The translations under genes and the position numbers were made by a program. Positions 13,300 to 25,135 of a stretch of 64,000 nucleotides of DNA are shown in pieces. This DNA is from Allantophomopsis cytisporea. Lineage: Eukaryota > Ascomycota > Leotiomycetes > Phacidiales > Phacidiaceae. The stretch lies in assembly GCA_024752435.1 (NCBI GenBank), contig CP103026.1:1860001-1924000 (forward strand). Direction: 5' to 3'. The notes beneath the pieces were generated by a model that saw only the letters and a list, made by a program, of their open reading frames with translations, was not told the origin of the DNA and searched no databases. The stretch's first letter is position 1. Each line of letters begins with the position of its first letter.

Positions 13300-16028
13300 T
13301 TACGTATTGCCGACGAGCTTATGACTCGCCTTACTAAGGATACTAGCCGCCTTATTGACCTGCTTCTGCGCCAGGTCCCAATCACCCGCATCGACAGCAT
13401 CCCGGATGGCGGGGAAAAAAGCCTCGTCGTAGCCGCTCCATGCCTGTGGCGCGAAGAGGATGTGTTTGAATTGGTCTCTTCCGGGGATCTATGATACCAG
13501 TCGTTAGTCAGCCTGTTTTGTGAAGAAACGAGTAAGGGTAGGGAGAGGGGAGGGGAACGAGATAGGGAAGGGGCACATACACCACCACCATCTTCGAGAT
13601 CCAATAGGTGGGTCTCGAAGTTCGCCATGCGGTTATTATGGCTCATACGATGCTGGGCCAGCATGTTACTCTCCAGACCACCTGAGCCGCCGACGACCTT
13701 GTACCACTCCGCTTCCCAAGTCTCGAAGACTGAGGAGTCCTTGTTGAACTGCAGGACCGCTTCTCTCAACTTCTCAGTCTGAAGAGGTGGATGGCCGTCC
13801 TGATTGGCGCCCTTATTCTCTAGCCAGTTTTCCAGGTCCATGACGTAGGATGTAACGGCGGAAGAGTAGGCAGTCATATCGAATGGGAGGACAGGCGTAT
13901 CCGCAAGCTCGAGGATGAGCAGAACCCAGACTTGTGCCATGACCTTATGGTACTGGAAGCCCGGATCACCAAACTTGTCCATCCACTCGAAGTTATCAGA
14001 TACGGAATGATAAGGGTAGGGCTCGCCCGTGAAGCCGAAATCAATGGAAGATGTGCCGGCCATATCCTGGAACGCGACGTAGTCTGAACCAGCGCCCAGA
14101 CCCTCCATCTTCTGCTTCTTGTCCTCCCAGATCTGGAGGAGGGTTTGGTTGAGGATGGGGTCGGTGGTACGGTTGAGAACGCGCAGCAGCGCTTTGCGGA
14201 AGATGGGCGAGGCGGAGGCCCTGAATTCTTGTCCTTGCACGGCGACATCGACATTGAGGTATGCATATGCATTGTTGCGTAGCTCAGCCATGTTACCTTC
14301 TACGTATTCGGTCGAGCCAATGAGATTGTATTCCTCGCCGTCCCAGGAGGCGAATTGGATTGTTCGCAGAGGTCGCCAGTCAAGAGAGATAAGATCGCCG
14401 AAGATTCGTACGACCTCGGCCAAGACAGCTGTTCCTGATCCGGGATCTGAGGCTCCAAATGCCCATGCATCACGATGGTTACCGACAATTATGGTCTTTT
14501 CTTTTTGTTCAACACCGTTGATTTTGCCCATTACATTCCAGATCGGTTGTTCGTCAACTTCATCCTGGAAGTTTTGGAGCCATACAGTTGGGGACGAAAG
14601 GTTTCCAGACCACCATTCCACGTCTGGGACACCGCCCTTCCACTCATCTGGAAGGGCATTACCGAATCCCTTCAGTGATTGAAGAAGAGGTTGAGCATCG
14701 CGCCAGGAAAGTGGGAGACTAGGAATATTGTTAAGACCTGGATTATTGTCCTTAGAGATACGTGGTTTGCCCTTGATACTTGGCTCCCCAGGAGTCAAAA
14801 CATCACCAACCACCCAACTCATCAAACTCACAGCTCCTCGCTGCACTCCAGTATCCGGCATAAACCTGCCGTCTGGAAATGGCTTTCCCTTTAAAAATCC
14901 ATCCTCCGCGGGATCACTGTAGATAATGCACCCAGCGAAGCCTGCTAACTCAGCCGCCTTGACCTTCAGAGCGCGATCTCCTTGGGTACCGTAGTACTTG
15001 ACAAGAGCAATAGCACCCTTCGTCTCGATTCCACTGTCGTATAGACGCTTAAAATCCTCTCTGCTACCGTAATTCGCATAGATCAAAGGGCCGGTAACAT
15101 TTCCAGAACGGCTATGGCCATGAAAGACGGGCGTCTGCTGCCTATCCTTATACGCTAGATTCTCTTCCAACTTTGCCGTCCACTTGACATTTCCCGCTGG
15201 GTCCAATAATGCAATCTTCCTGCCATCTTCTTTGGGATAATTCAAATATACATCAAAAGTGTCCAAATGCACATCCTCCAAGCCTGCGCTCGCAAAAACA
15301 CCCTCCATCCAAGTAGCAAGCACATAATCTCCCTCCGTACCGGCCAAGTGATCGAAGTTCGTAATATATTTCAAATAATCTCGAATCTTGTGTTCACTGA
15401 CGTGGCCCTGCGCAAACACCCTAACACTTTCGGGGTCGTACATCTGTGCCATAATCTGCGATGTAGCCGTAGCAAATATATCAGAAATGAAGATGATATA
15501 AACAACAGCCGCGACCAAGAACACCGCAAAGAAGCGGCCCATCATGATATAAGTATCGCCATTGAATTTGGGCAAATGACAATCTCGCCAGTGCCAACCC
15601 TGAAGCCTCGGCAGGCTGATCTTAAAGGGCAGATGTATGGAGCTCAAGCTGGCACTGAGGCTACTGATACGTTTCCCCCATCGGCTCTGCTCATTCGGTG
15701 GATCCAGCACCTCCATCTCCTCTATCTCGCGGCGTATCTCCTCTTCCTCCGAGTCCATACTCCGGCGATCGAATTGGTCGGGGCTCAGCAAGCCATGCTC
15801 TAGATCGGTATCGTTGTCATTTTCGCCATTATCGGTGCCAGGAGGCCGATAGCCCATACGACGAGTCGGCACCGGTTCTCGTGCATCTCCACTGCTCACG
15901 CCCAGCAGGCCCTGCCGTTCGGACTCGTCCGCAGCTTCATTTGTGTGTTGTGCAGGCCGTGATGAGGTGGCCTCTTCGTATGTTGGTATCGGCAGGTGCT
16001 CGTATCGATTCGGCTTCTCGTCTGGCAT
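13300..16028 (-). CDS. M28 family glutamate carboxypeptidase/transferrin-receptor-like membrane peptidase
   Basis: The model is 878 residues in two exons. The intron at 13489-13580 is inferred because reading through gives a low-complexity tail, whereas splicing restores the expected C-terminal helical domain ending near the LVGNT stop. A cytosolic N-terminus of about 160 residues precedes one membrane helix (about 161-184), giving a type II protein facing the vacuole lumen or exterior. A PA domain (about 300-420) is followed by the M28 core. All co-catalytic zinc ligands are visible: H518 in GNHRDAWAFG, D528 in SDPGSG, the EE pair at 565-566 in SWDGEEYNLIGSTEY, D594 in LNVDVAVQG and H673 in YPYHSVSDN. 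Yeast relatives are Vps70 and Tre1/Tre2. With intact ligands it should be an active peptidase, unlike transferrin receptors. The cytosolic tail has a PY-like IPTY followed by acidic residues. Confidence 0.92.
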
Positions 16029-17393
16029 TTCGGGAATGCGGGGGAATTATTTACAGGGCGGGGAATTCGTCGATGATGGATTGAAGGTTTAAGGAGCGAC
16101 GGACTGATTGAATCATCGATGTATTCAAAAAGGAAGTTTTGTGAATGTTTTGGATTTCTGAGGAATTAGTGGCGACGTTGTGTCGTCGCAAGCCAAGCAC
16201 CCCAAGATAGAGTACTGCGCGTCAGAGCGGCTCGTTTGGGACTAAAATCCCGAGTATCAGGGGTCCGTAAATTGATCATCAGCACTTCGATTGGGGATTT
16301 AAATGAACTTTGAACATTTAAGATGTTTTTGCTAGGCGCTATTACGACGATATAACAAGACATAAATGTCATTGAAGATGTGATTCCCGGTACATCTGAA
16401 TGAATTTCGATAAGAAGCACGCCTTAAAAGTGCATGGTCTAAGTACATATTTAATCTAATAACCTCTTGCCCTTAGCTGACCATCACAATTGATTTACAT
16501 TGCGTTTACCTAACTGTCTTCTCCAAGCTAACAGGCACAAGCTCTCTTGCAACTACCTCAGTTTCTTCTTGTTTGAATCCTTCTTCCTTATCATCAAGCC
16601 TTCTTCTACTTGATTTTCAAATCACTTAGTAGACTTAGTAGACTATTTAAATGCTTCATCTACGATGTCTTTATAGACACTTCTACTATGTATATACAAG
16701 TCCTTACGATGCACTTCTTCCTGGAAAGCTAGTTCATAGACAGACCACCTGGCCTTTAATATTTGTAGATTAGCAAGATATTAAAATACTTGTTTCTTTA
16801 TCTCTGAGTTCCCGTGTAAGGGGATAAGGGAATGAGCAATAGTCAAGTGAAGGTCAGGTGATTCTAATGCCTGAGGAATTCTATCATATCTTCTGGTGTG
16901 AGGTACGACGTCCTGAATACGAGCATCGTATTGCAGAAGCAGAATCTACTAGACATCGTACCGGTATACTCTCCGATTGGTGACATTGGGTGCTTGTCAT
17001 GAATATCACGAGTTCTTACTGTGTACATTATCGCCTTGAGTTTGAAAAAATAAAAACACAGTGAAAGAATACTGTAAAATGTAATAATCTGTTCGAGTGG
17101 TGAGTAATCCTACTTGAAGAACATCGCTTCAAGTGTCATCATTGAGCACTCCTGGGCACTCTCATAGTATGGCTTGATCAAGAGACATGGTGGAGATGCG
17201 TATGGAGATGCGGATTCAATCATGGTAGATAGACACTCCATACCTACTCAACAGCCACACAGCACGTGCAGTCATCAGCCACTTTATCTCGCCTTATCAT
17301 AGGGGAGGTATCAATCATCCGCTATCACGTGACTCTCACCCCTGCAGTTCAGTTTCACTACCGTATGGCGCGTACTCGGGATGACGGTGGATT

Positions 17394-17424
17394 GAGGTGC
17401 GAGGTGCGAGGTGCGAGGTGCGAG
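17394..17424. repeat. GAGGTGC x4 tandem repeat
   Basis: Four perfect head-to-tail copies of the 7-bp unit GAGGTGC followed by GAG, in non-coding DNA. It looks like replication-slippage sequence with no visible role. Confidence 0.9.
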
Positions 17425-17694
17425 AATAAGTACGAGCATCTTTTCTGCCCAAAGGATAGACTACATTAGTTCGTAATTAAGCTGACCGCCTAACCGTGGA
17501 GGAACCGGAGGATGAGACAGATTCCATGACTGATCATGCCCAAGATGATTGTGGATTGTTGATTGTTTACATACTCTCTAGTCATTAGAATAAATCCGGT
17601 TGTTCCTTCCTAACATGTTGATATGGGATTGTAGGCTTTCTACATCTGTGCTGGTTGGTGATGAGTATCTTCAAGGTCTCTCACTATCAACTGC

Positions 17695-17734
17695 CTCTCT
17701 CTCTCTCTCTCGCTCTCTTCCTCTCTCCGGACCC
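17695..17734. repeat. CT-rich microsatellite
   Basis: A nearly pure CT tract with interruptions, in the long upstream region of the next plus-strand gene. Pyrimidine tracts of this kind are common in fungal promoters and leaders. Confidence 0.8.
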
Positions 17735-18472
17735 TTAAATCATCAACCTGAAACCAACAAGCGTAGCTCCTGCAATACTGTCATCCCGTCATACCAAATC
17801 TACTGGATACAAACATTCTGAATTGAATGCCCATGTCTGTACATGCAGGCAGTAGCTATTTCCTCCTCTGTAGACAAGGGAAGGGGGAAAAAGAGAACAC
17901 AATCTTCTTCGACATCGTTGTTGTCTTCGTCTTCTCCATTCTCCTTCCGTTGCCGCTGTTGTTGTTCTGTCATCTCTGTCTGTCTCTTCTCACGCCTGTT
18001 ATTGTTGTTTGTTACTGTTATCATTGTTGATTTGTTGCGACAACCACCGGTCACTGCGTACCGAGGCTGCAAACATTCACCAATTTTGAACGATCCAGGC
18101 GCATTGTAATCTGAACCAGCCGCCGAGTAACAACGGACATTCCAACATCATCTCTCATTACGCCTTCGCTTTCTGCTCGCATTCACGCTTTCAGAGCCAA
18201 GCTGCGCTTTGGTGTCGTGTTTACGTCAAGGAGTCAAGGGACTCGAGGGAAAACAATTCATCAGATCTACACACCAGGGCGCAAAGCTTAAGGGCGGGAA
18301 TCGCGAATCACGAATCAAACGAAACACCTCCATCCCAACTTCAACCTCAACCTCCTCGACGATATCAGTGCAATTGTCCGTGCATGGTCGCACACGATTA
18401 TACTCTCATTTTTGTTTATCTTCGCTGCTGCAGAAATTTGTCACACCACATTCCTCAGCCTGCAATTTCAAG

Positions 18473-20549
18473 ATGTGGAAGCGGCTTCAGGGAAACAGAG
18501 CTCCGCGCCAACCCCAGATTGGTGCACCAACTCTCATTGAAACAACGCTTGACGAACAAAATTATCCAGAGCTCCTCGATCATAATGCGGGATCGCCATA
18601 TAATGAAACGACCGCTGAATATGCGGGACAACCAAGAATCCTTCCCAAAGGCTTACCAGCTCTTCCACTGTAAGTGCGCGTCGTGCCTTTGAATATCTCA
18701 TGTACTCCTCCTGTTTCTATGCCATCCCTCGCTGCCGTTATTTCAATTATGTACTTCCCCTGCTCACCCTTTGCACAGAAGTCCCAATTCCCCAGCGACA
18801 ATACAAGACCTCGCATTTCGCCCAGCGTCCTCGGTGTACTCTGAACCTTCCCCAAATCCTCATATCACTCAATTTCCTCGTGATACACGCCGTGATATAG
18901 ACGTCGTGTCCGTGGCTACGCCTACAACCACTTACACCGAAGATATTTCCCCGCCTAGCTCCCCAGAAATACAACCCTTCCAGCAAAGGTATGTCAAATA
19001 ACTCTACTGTTGAAATCCTCGGAGTTGTGGCATAGACTGATAATTTATCAGTTTACCAGATCGTGGAGATACAATCTCACCCATTCAAGAAGACCCCGAA
19101 GATTTAGAACCGGCAGATAATTACATAGCCGACTCAAATAGAAAGCCTTTGAGCAACATTCCAGTTCTCAGGCGTGAAAATCGAAGAAACCAGATTGGAA
19201 GCTTCGCGACAGATTCCATGGCTAGAAACAAGACGGCAGCACCTAGATACGATCCTTACACAGGAGAGCCGACCACGAGCGAACGCGGCAAACCACAGAA
19301 TGTCAAACCAAGTGCTTTTAGACCAGGAGATGCTCCAGTGAGGGGATCTGGACGGCAACCCATGGGTACAACGACTTATATCACCAGTGTACAGAGGCCG
19401 CAAACCTCTTTCAGCGATAGAGTTCGTCGCCTGAGAGAGGGTAATCTCATGACAGTAAATCGTCCTGAGTGGAAAGGAGCAAGTGGTCGACAAGCAGTTG
19501 TGAAACCTGTTGCAGAGAACTCCACCTCGGCTCCGGCCGTACCTGCTAGAAGTCCCAGCCGTGGTGGTTCTCCTCCAAATGGAAGCTTAGGTCACAATAT
19601 CCCTGTGTCGATCCCCTCAAGTGATCACTTTGAGACATGGGATGTCTCACCCACATTCACGGGGCCCACCCCCACGATAAGTCCACCGATACCAGCGCGG
19701 GACAGTCGCAGAACTCCTTCACCAATCGTGGTGTCTTCAACCTCACAAATCAATTTGAGTAACCAAATGGCCCTACCGCTGAGATCGAACCCAGCATACC
19801 CAAGTCCAGCCAACAGTAATCGACAACTTGGTGATCAATATAACACGCCTGTAAATACCTCGCAACAAACACGGAAAGGACTACCAACCCCTACCGAAGA
19901 GAAGCCATCAGGAAGTGGCGGAATAAAGCGCGTAGAAAGCATTGAACGCAGCTTCCGCGACGCTTTGAAACAAGTCGGTACCTGGGAACAGCCCGTCAGT
20001 CGCTTCAGTGTCACGACCTACGACCCCAGTACTGCATCCAGCACTCCTCGAGCAAGCATCGACGTCACAACATCATCTATTGAACAATCGCCCATTCTGA
20101 ATCGCAAACGCCCGCAAATCGGACCCATCGAAAACCATAAAGCTACACACCGCAAGGCCGTTGGTAGTTCCAAATCCCTTTCTATGAGCATGGCCTCCGA
20201 CTGTAACTCAAAGACTCTCCCCAAGACGCCAGGCGAAATCCGGTCTGTCGATGTCATCAGCTCCCTGGAGGCGCAACTGGATAGCCTGGCGCGCAGACGA
20301 CAAAATCTTCAGAAGAGTATTCGGCAGATGACAGAGTTGATGCCTGCGGACGTGGGCATTCGGAACAGCGTGGTGGTGCAGCGTCGTGACGAGGAGAAGA
20401 GGAAGGTTGAAGTCTTGAAGGAGGAGTTGGCAGATGTGCAGGCGCAGGAACATGAGTTGGGCTTGAAGTTGCATCGTGCTTGGAAAAGAAGGGATCAAAA
20501 CGCCGAGTATGAACCTACCGGGCTTTGGGTCAGGAGAGTCACCGGTTGA
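18473..20549 (+). CDS. Unrecognised low-complexity protein with C-terminal coiled coil
   Basis: Three exons are supported by phase and splice signals: introns at 18670-18778 (GTAAGT donor, CACAG acceptor) and 18989-19051 (GTATGT donor, ACTGATAA branch, CAG acceptor), giving 634 residues. The frame is open upstream of the chosen start, but ATG at 18473 (CAAGATGTGG) is the first good start near conserved-looking sequence. The first 500 residues are rich in Ser, Pro, Thr and Asn and probably disordered, with many SP/TP pairs that are candidate kinase sites. The last 110 residues form a clear heptad-type coiled coil (starting near EIRSVDVISSLEAQLDSL) and end in a compact aromatic tail, GLWVRRVTG. 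I do not recognise a family; similar proteins exist in filamentous fungi as hypotheticals, as far as I recall. No signal peptide or membrane segment. A cytoskeletal or scaffold role is only a guess from the coiled coil. Confidence 0.75.
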
Positions 20550-21206
20550 GGGGCCATTAAATTTGAGCAGAGGAGCTCTTGAGATCGTTTAAGGGCATGA
20601 GATTTGGAGGTTATGGGGGCGTTTGGGAGGCTGCTCATGTTATGTTTGAGATACTCCATTTGTTGTTAGCGTGCGTGCATTTTCCAGAACTTCGAGAAGG
20701 GGATACTAAAAGCCGGGGATGAGGAGATGGTTGATAGCTATCTTGATGTGGAAATGAAGAAACTTATCATTATACTATTCACTGCTATGCGTTGCTTCTA
20801 TGAATCGTGTTATCACTAACATGTCCATGCTGAAATTCCACATACTGATAATTCACGATGTTGCAGGAACATGACGCTTCTGGTGCAACGGTTACACACT
20901 CCACAACATACCTCGGCGACAAGCAACACAACATCTATTTAAGGAGCGGGTCGGATAACGCAGCAACGTCTAGGATGACTAAATGTGGGGTGAGGCCTCG
21001 GCTCGGCTTGCGAAAATCCGGGGTAACGCCCAGTTCATCATCGGCACCCCTCTCACAATGATCATACCTCAACGGCAATCTACCCCTCCTTTCACCGAGC
21101 AATACAAATCTCCAGAACAAACTCATCTCCCCAACTCCCAATAAAAGTTCCAATATTCACATTCGGATTTATTGCCCACGTGAAAAACTCGCATCATCTC
21201 TTCAAC
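20550..21206. other. Intergenic region upstream of the SDR gene
   Basis: About 650 bp holding the 3' flank of the coiled-coil gene and the promoter of the SDR gene. The last 200 bp is C/T-rich and likely 5' leader. No separate gene is supportable. Confidence 0.5.
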
Positions 21207-22356
21207 ATGGCGGACAGAGCAGCGCAGATCGCAGCCCATTTGAACTTCCCAAAGGGCTTGCTCGAGGGCCAGGTGGCCATCATCACCGGCTCCGGGCAGG
21301 GAATTGGCGCTGAAACGGCGAGGTTATTCGCGAACGAGGGTGCGAAGGTAGTAGTATCCGACATTGACGCTGGTATTTCCGCACTTCCATCTGTTCCCCG
21401 CAATATCACATACTGATGCGACCACAGAAAAAGCCGCTTCCGTAGCCCAGACAATCTCCGCCTCGGGCGGCAGCGCCATCTCCGTGCCCGGCGATATGCT
21501 GGACGCTGCGTACCTCGAGACGCTGGTAAACAAAGCGGCTGAGTTCGGCGGCGGCAAAATCCATATCATCGTTAATAATGCCGGATACACGTGGGACGGT
21601 GTCATTCATAAGGTGAACCTCCAATTCCAACTCGGCCTGAGGGCGTTAGCGGACTGGGCCATTGTGGAGGGCGCGCTGAGTCCACAGGCGGGACTGTAAC
21701 GGGACGAAAAAAAACCTAGGCGAAAATCTGCTGTTCTTAAAGAAGAGCGGCGCTGGCGTGGCCTGAGCAGCGGGGCTGATGTGTCTTGGTCGTGGTGATG
21801 ATGTTGAGCTTTGAGATGGAGACTGATGACATTCCGGCAGATGACTGACAAGCAATGGGAAAATATCCTCGCTTTACACAACACGGCGCCCTTTAAGCTC
21901 GTCCGCCTCTCTGCCCCCTACTTCCGCGTCAAAGATGGCGCTCCACGCTCCATCATTAACATTTCGTCGACTTCGGGCATCCACGGTAATGCGGGGCAGG
22001 CGAACTATGCTGTCGCCAAAGCCGGCGTCGTGGGACTGACCAAGACGATTGCCAAGGAATGGGGCCCGCAATTCGGTGTGCGAGCTAACACTGTTGCATT
22101 CGGGCATATAGCTACGAGGTTGACGCAGGCGAAGGAGAAGGGTGCATTTGTGACGATGGCTGATGGGAGTAAAATCGCTCTGGGTATTCCTGGGAAGCAG
22201 GTTGGGCAGAGGGAGGAGGGGAGCTATAAGGATATCCCGCTCGGGAGACCGGGGAGTCCGGAAGAGGCTGCTAGGGCAATCCTTGCTGTTGCAAGTCCAT
22301 TGTTCAGTTATGTTAGTGGGCAGACTATTATGGTTACCGGGGGAAGGAATATGTGA
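21207..22356 (+). CDS. Short-chain dehydrogenase/reductase, FabG-like
   Basis: Three exons give 288 residues, a normal SDR length with a slightly long C-terminal loop. Introns are 21373-21427 and 21613-21840; the second is 228 nt, long for this window. The Rossmann NAD(P)-binding motif TGSGQGIG is at 27-34, an Asp at the end of strand 2 (SDIDAEKA) favours NAD over NADP, NNAG is at 105-108, the catalytic Ser is S160 in NISSTSG, and the YxxxK pair is Y173/K177 in NYAVAKAG. The catalytic Asn is probably N131. The C-terminus MVTGGRNM is typical of the classical family. It should oxidise or reduce a hydroxyl or keto group; the FabG/17-beta-HSD-like look suggests an acyl or steroid-like substrate, but substrate cannot be read from sequence. 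Neighbours give no pathway context. Confidence 0.92.
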
Positions 22357-22849
22357 GGTTATCAAGAATATTTAATCATCTATACCCTTTTGGTTGACAC
22401 TTTGACTGTTTCAGATTAAGTAGTACGCCCATCTTGCCCATGATGCACAGAGTTCACCCTTGTAAATCTTTTTGTTCGCGAGATCTTGACATTCTTTGGG
22501 GATGACATTGTCCTTAGTTTTAGCAAAGCTAATCGTAAACGGTGGCCCAGCTAGATGACCTCAAGAGTGTAGAGGTCAAGACTTAGTCCGCATTTTGGAG
22601 TTTAAGATCTTATACTGTATGGTGTATCTTTGAGTTGCACTATCATGGTGGTTTTGTGGGACTCTATGGATTTCAAAGAGGAGCGTAGATGAGTTCGATT
22701 TACTCCTTTTGTAATTGCAGTATATACAGATACCCCCTCAATCTAAATGATGCTTCCTTCTTGATTCAGAACGTGGATGAAGAGGCTTATGATTAATTAC
22801 AATTGAGAATTATAATGAGTAAACTCGAAACAGCAATGACTGCGCTTGG
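22357..22849. other. Intergenic region, 3' flank of the SDR gene
   Basis: AT-rich sequence with no supportable frame. It ends at the TATA-type element that precedes the secreted-protein pair. Confidence 0.5.
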
Positions 22850-22857
22850 TATAAAAG
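22850..22857 (+). promoter_or_regulatory. TATA box (TATAAAAG)
   Basis: A perfect TATAAAAG lies 62 bp before the first ATG of a short spliced leader (22912) and about 550 bp before the start codon of the broken secreted-protein gene. The spacing suits transcription starting around 22880-22890. Confidence 0.5.
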
Positions 22858-22911
22858 AGTAGCTTGCTCACTTTCAAGAGCTATTGGAAGCTAGTGACTC
22901 CCTTCACTACT

Positions 22912-23048
22912 ATGTCTTCTCTCTCTGCATCCTGGCCTCTTTTTTTCATTTCAACAATATCAGGATCGACTACCTCTTCACAGTGAGTCAATATGACCCT
23001 GGTCATCTCTCGGGTTTTGCTAATAGCTATTACAGAGCGAGTCATTGA
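22912..23048 (+). other. Possible spliced upstream leader with a 27-codon ORF
   Basis: An ATG at 22912 opens a frame that reaches a strong intron (GTGAGT at 22983, GCTAATAG branch region, TTACAG ending at 23035) and stops four codons after the join, giving a 27-residue Ser-rich peptide. Another donor-like GTATGT follows at 23084. The good splice signals and the upstream TATA box suggest a transcribed, spliced 5' leader of the 23404 gene or a separate small transcript. Coding function is doubtful. Confidence 0.25.
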
Positions 23049-23403
23049 AGTCTCAACTTCAACATCACGACATCATACAGAAGGTATGTTGATCAATAAA
23101 TCAGCTTCAAGGTAGCCATATTACATATGGCTTCATCGATCTACATTTTCACTACCCTTGCATGCTGTAATCGAGCCTGTAATATTTCTTGGATGTTCAT
23201 ATATGTACATTGCTGATCTGCATGAACTCGACACCATCTTGGTCACTTGCTGCTGTACCTGATAATTCTTCTACATACCCAACCTACAACATTCTTTGAT
23301 GGTATCGGGAACTCATATATTTCACATATATCGAGTTTCAAGCATAGACTGTCACATAACTAGTCATTTTAGGAAATCCACCAAACAGGAAAACACAGCA
23401 ACC

Positions 23404-23937
23404 ATGAAGTTCCTCTACTTCATTGTTCTCTTTGTTGCCAGTCTTCTTGGTACTGCTTCTTGCCTTGTTGTACCATCTGCGGCTGGTGGAAATGCTCCAG
23501 GTGGTCTAGTCCACGCCTTGGAAACTCGAGTTCTTGGCCACCTGAACACTGCCGTCGATACCAAGGCTTCGACACATGGCCCCCCATTCTGCAACTCAAC
23601 CGGCCCAGGAGTCTGTAACAGTAAGTATACCTAAATACATCATGAGACCTTAGGTTTATATCTTAAAGTGGCTTTCTTCAATGACATCTATCCTCTTGGA
23701 ACCAATTCCCGCCCCATCTCTGGTTTCGTTTATGATAGCTATTGTAACGAGATTGGATACAACACCATGGGCCAAGGTGATATCGCCATTTACTAAACCT
23801 TGCCATACGCCGTTGTTGGAAATGGTAACACCCAGACCTTCTGCTATGCCGGAAAGTGCTACGGTAATGATTGTATCTCTTACTATGGCCACGATGCGGG
23901 CTCTGTGCTCATCAAACAATGCGCCTTTGACTGCTAG
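23404..23937 (+). pseudogene. Small secreted 8-cysteine protein, broken by a nonsense codon
   Basis: Two exons (intron 23621-23668, GTAAGT donor) encode a signal peptide (start MKFLYFIVLFVASLL), a short propeptide-like region and the first part of a cysteine-rich domain. An in-frame TAA at 23794-23796 stops the frame after 114 residues. Downstream the same frame stays open for 46 more codons to a TAG at 23935 and matches the intact paralogue at 25136 closely, including five of its eight cysteines. At the break, the paralogue has TCA where this copy has TAA, so one C-to-A change explains it. Intron position and phase are the same in both copies. It is therefore either a recent pseudogene, a population polymorphism or a sequencing error; the TAA-A context is not a known readthrough signal. 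The family is unrecognised; small size, secretion and paired cysteines fit an effector-type candidate. Confidence 0.75.
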
Positions 23938-25135
23938 GTTGTCTTTCGATATTCGAAGATGAGCACTTAAGTTCCTATACAAGGTTCACAAGGAGCTTTA
24001 GATGCATGGGTCTACGTATTTGGTTTTCGAGCATATAATCTGAGGGTGCCGAGAAATGATATTGGATGGTGTATTGAGCTTTGATGGAATTGCTGGATTT
24101 AGTTTCCTTTAGCATAATCCTGGCTAATTCTGGATTTCTCAATGGATTTCTAATTCCAGAAATAGATGCTCAAGGCGCTTTGATTGCTGTGAAAAAGACT
24201 TGTTCGGTTTTGAGATCTGTTTAAAGACAACGTTTGTTTATCTACTACGTATTCTCCAAAAGTGACCAGCAAGTCCTCTTTGTTGTCACCAGACAAGTTT
24301 GAAAGTGAAGAGAAGCTTGAACTATTAAGTCTTTCACAAGGAAATGAGGTCTATTTAATAACTATGAGACACAGTCACAGTAAAGCTCTAGAAGTTTGCT
24401 TCTACGCTTCTGTACATACTTTTCTGTTTAAGTGATACGTATTGCCATAGCTTCGTTTGTTCAAGTGCAAGGACACTATCACAGATCAAGTTATAATAAC
24501 AAGCTACGTACATCAAACTGTGTGCACCTAGCTGCGAGGCTGTATTTGGATACTTGCATCAAGCGGGAGACATATTTGATAGGGTCTCTTGAGAGATGGG
24601 GAGAGACTTCATGTTAAGTTTTCGCATAAGATTTGGAAAGCTCGGAAAAGTTAAGCTTTACTTTGATGCTCTTGATTGGAAAGTGGCTAGAGAATTTCTA
24701 GTATACTTTTTGTTTCTAAAGTCAATGTCAGGTATTGACACTGTTTACTGTTCTGCTGCATAAGTAAATGCTGGTAACCATGTCCGCACTTTACGTAGAC
24801 TTCCTTTAACTTATGTTTGGAACATCATCCATTTTCTCATATTCCACAACCCTTTTCATTTTGAGAGATTTTCTGCATTGAGTCCATACTCTCGGCCTGA
24901 CGAATCATATCTTCTACGTATACTCCTTGCAATCCGCTTCTCCAACGCTATCAGTGCTCTCTGGCTCATCATTCACCTTCTCACTTTCAAAAACAAAAAC
25001 AAAACGCCAATATAGTTCGACTTTCCACAAAAGCTCTCCAATACCGATCTCAATCGAACGCGTTCGCACATACACATACACATCCACACTTTTGCTTTCA
25101 TAACCGCAATCCAAACATATTGAAACACCGCCATT
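23938..25135. other. Spacer between the two secreted-protein paralogues
   Basis: About 1.2 kb of AT-rich DNA with no supportable gene. The last 200 bp is rich in CACA and CAAAA strings and probably holds the promoter and leader of the intact copy. Confidence 0.5.

Larger units (their letters stand above)
16029..18472. other. Long intergenic region between divergent genes
   Basis: About 2.4 kb separates the M28 gene from the next plus-strand gene. It contains an AT-rich middle, a short 7-bp tandem array near 17.4 kb and a CT run near 17.7 kb. The last 500 bp before the plus-strand gene is C/T-rich, typical of a fungal 5' leader. No frame here is supportable as a gene. Confidence 0.5.

Noticed and set aside
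15267..15803. 178-codon plus-strand frame inside the M28 gene
   Set aside because: Antisense shadow of a coding region with complete zinc-ligand motifs on the minus strand.
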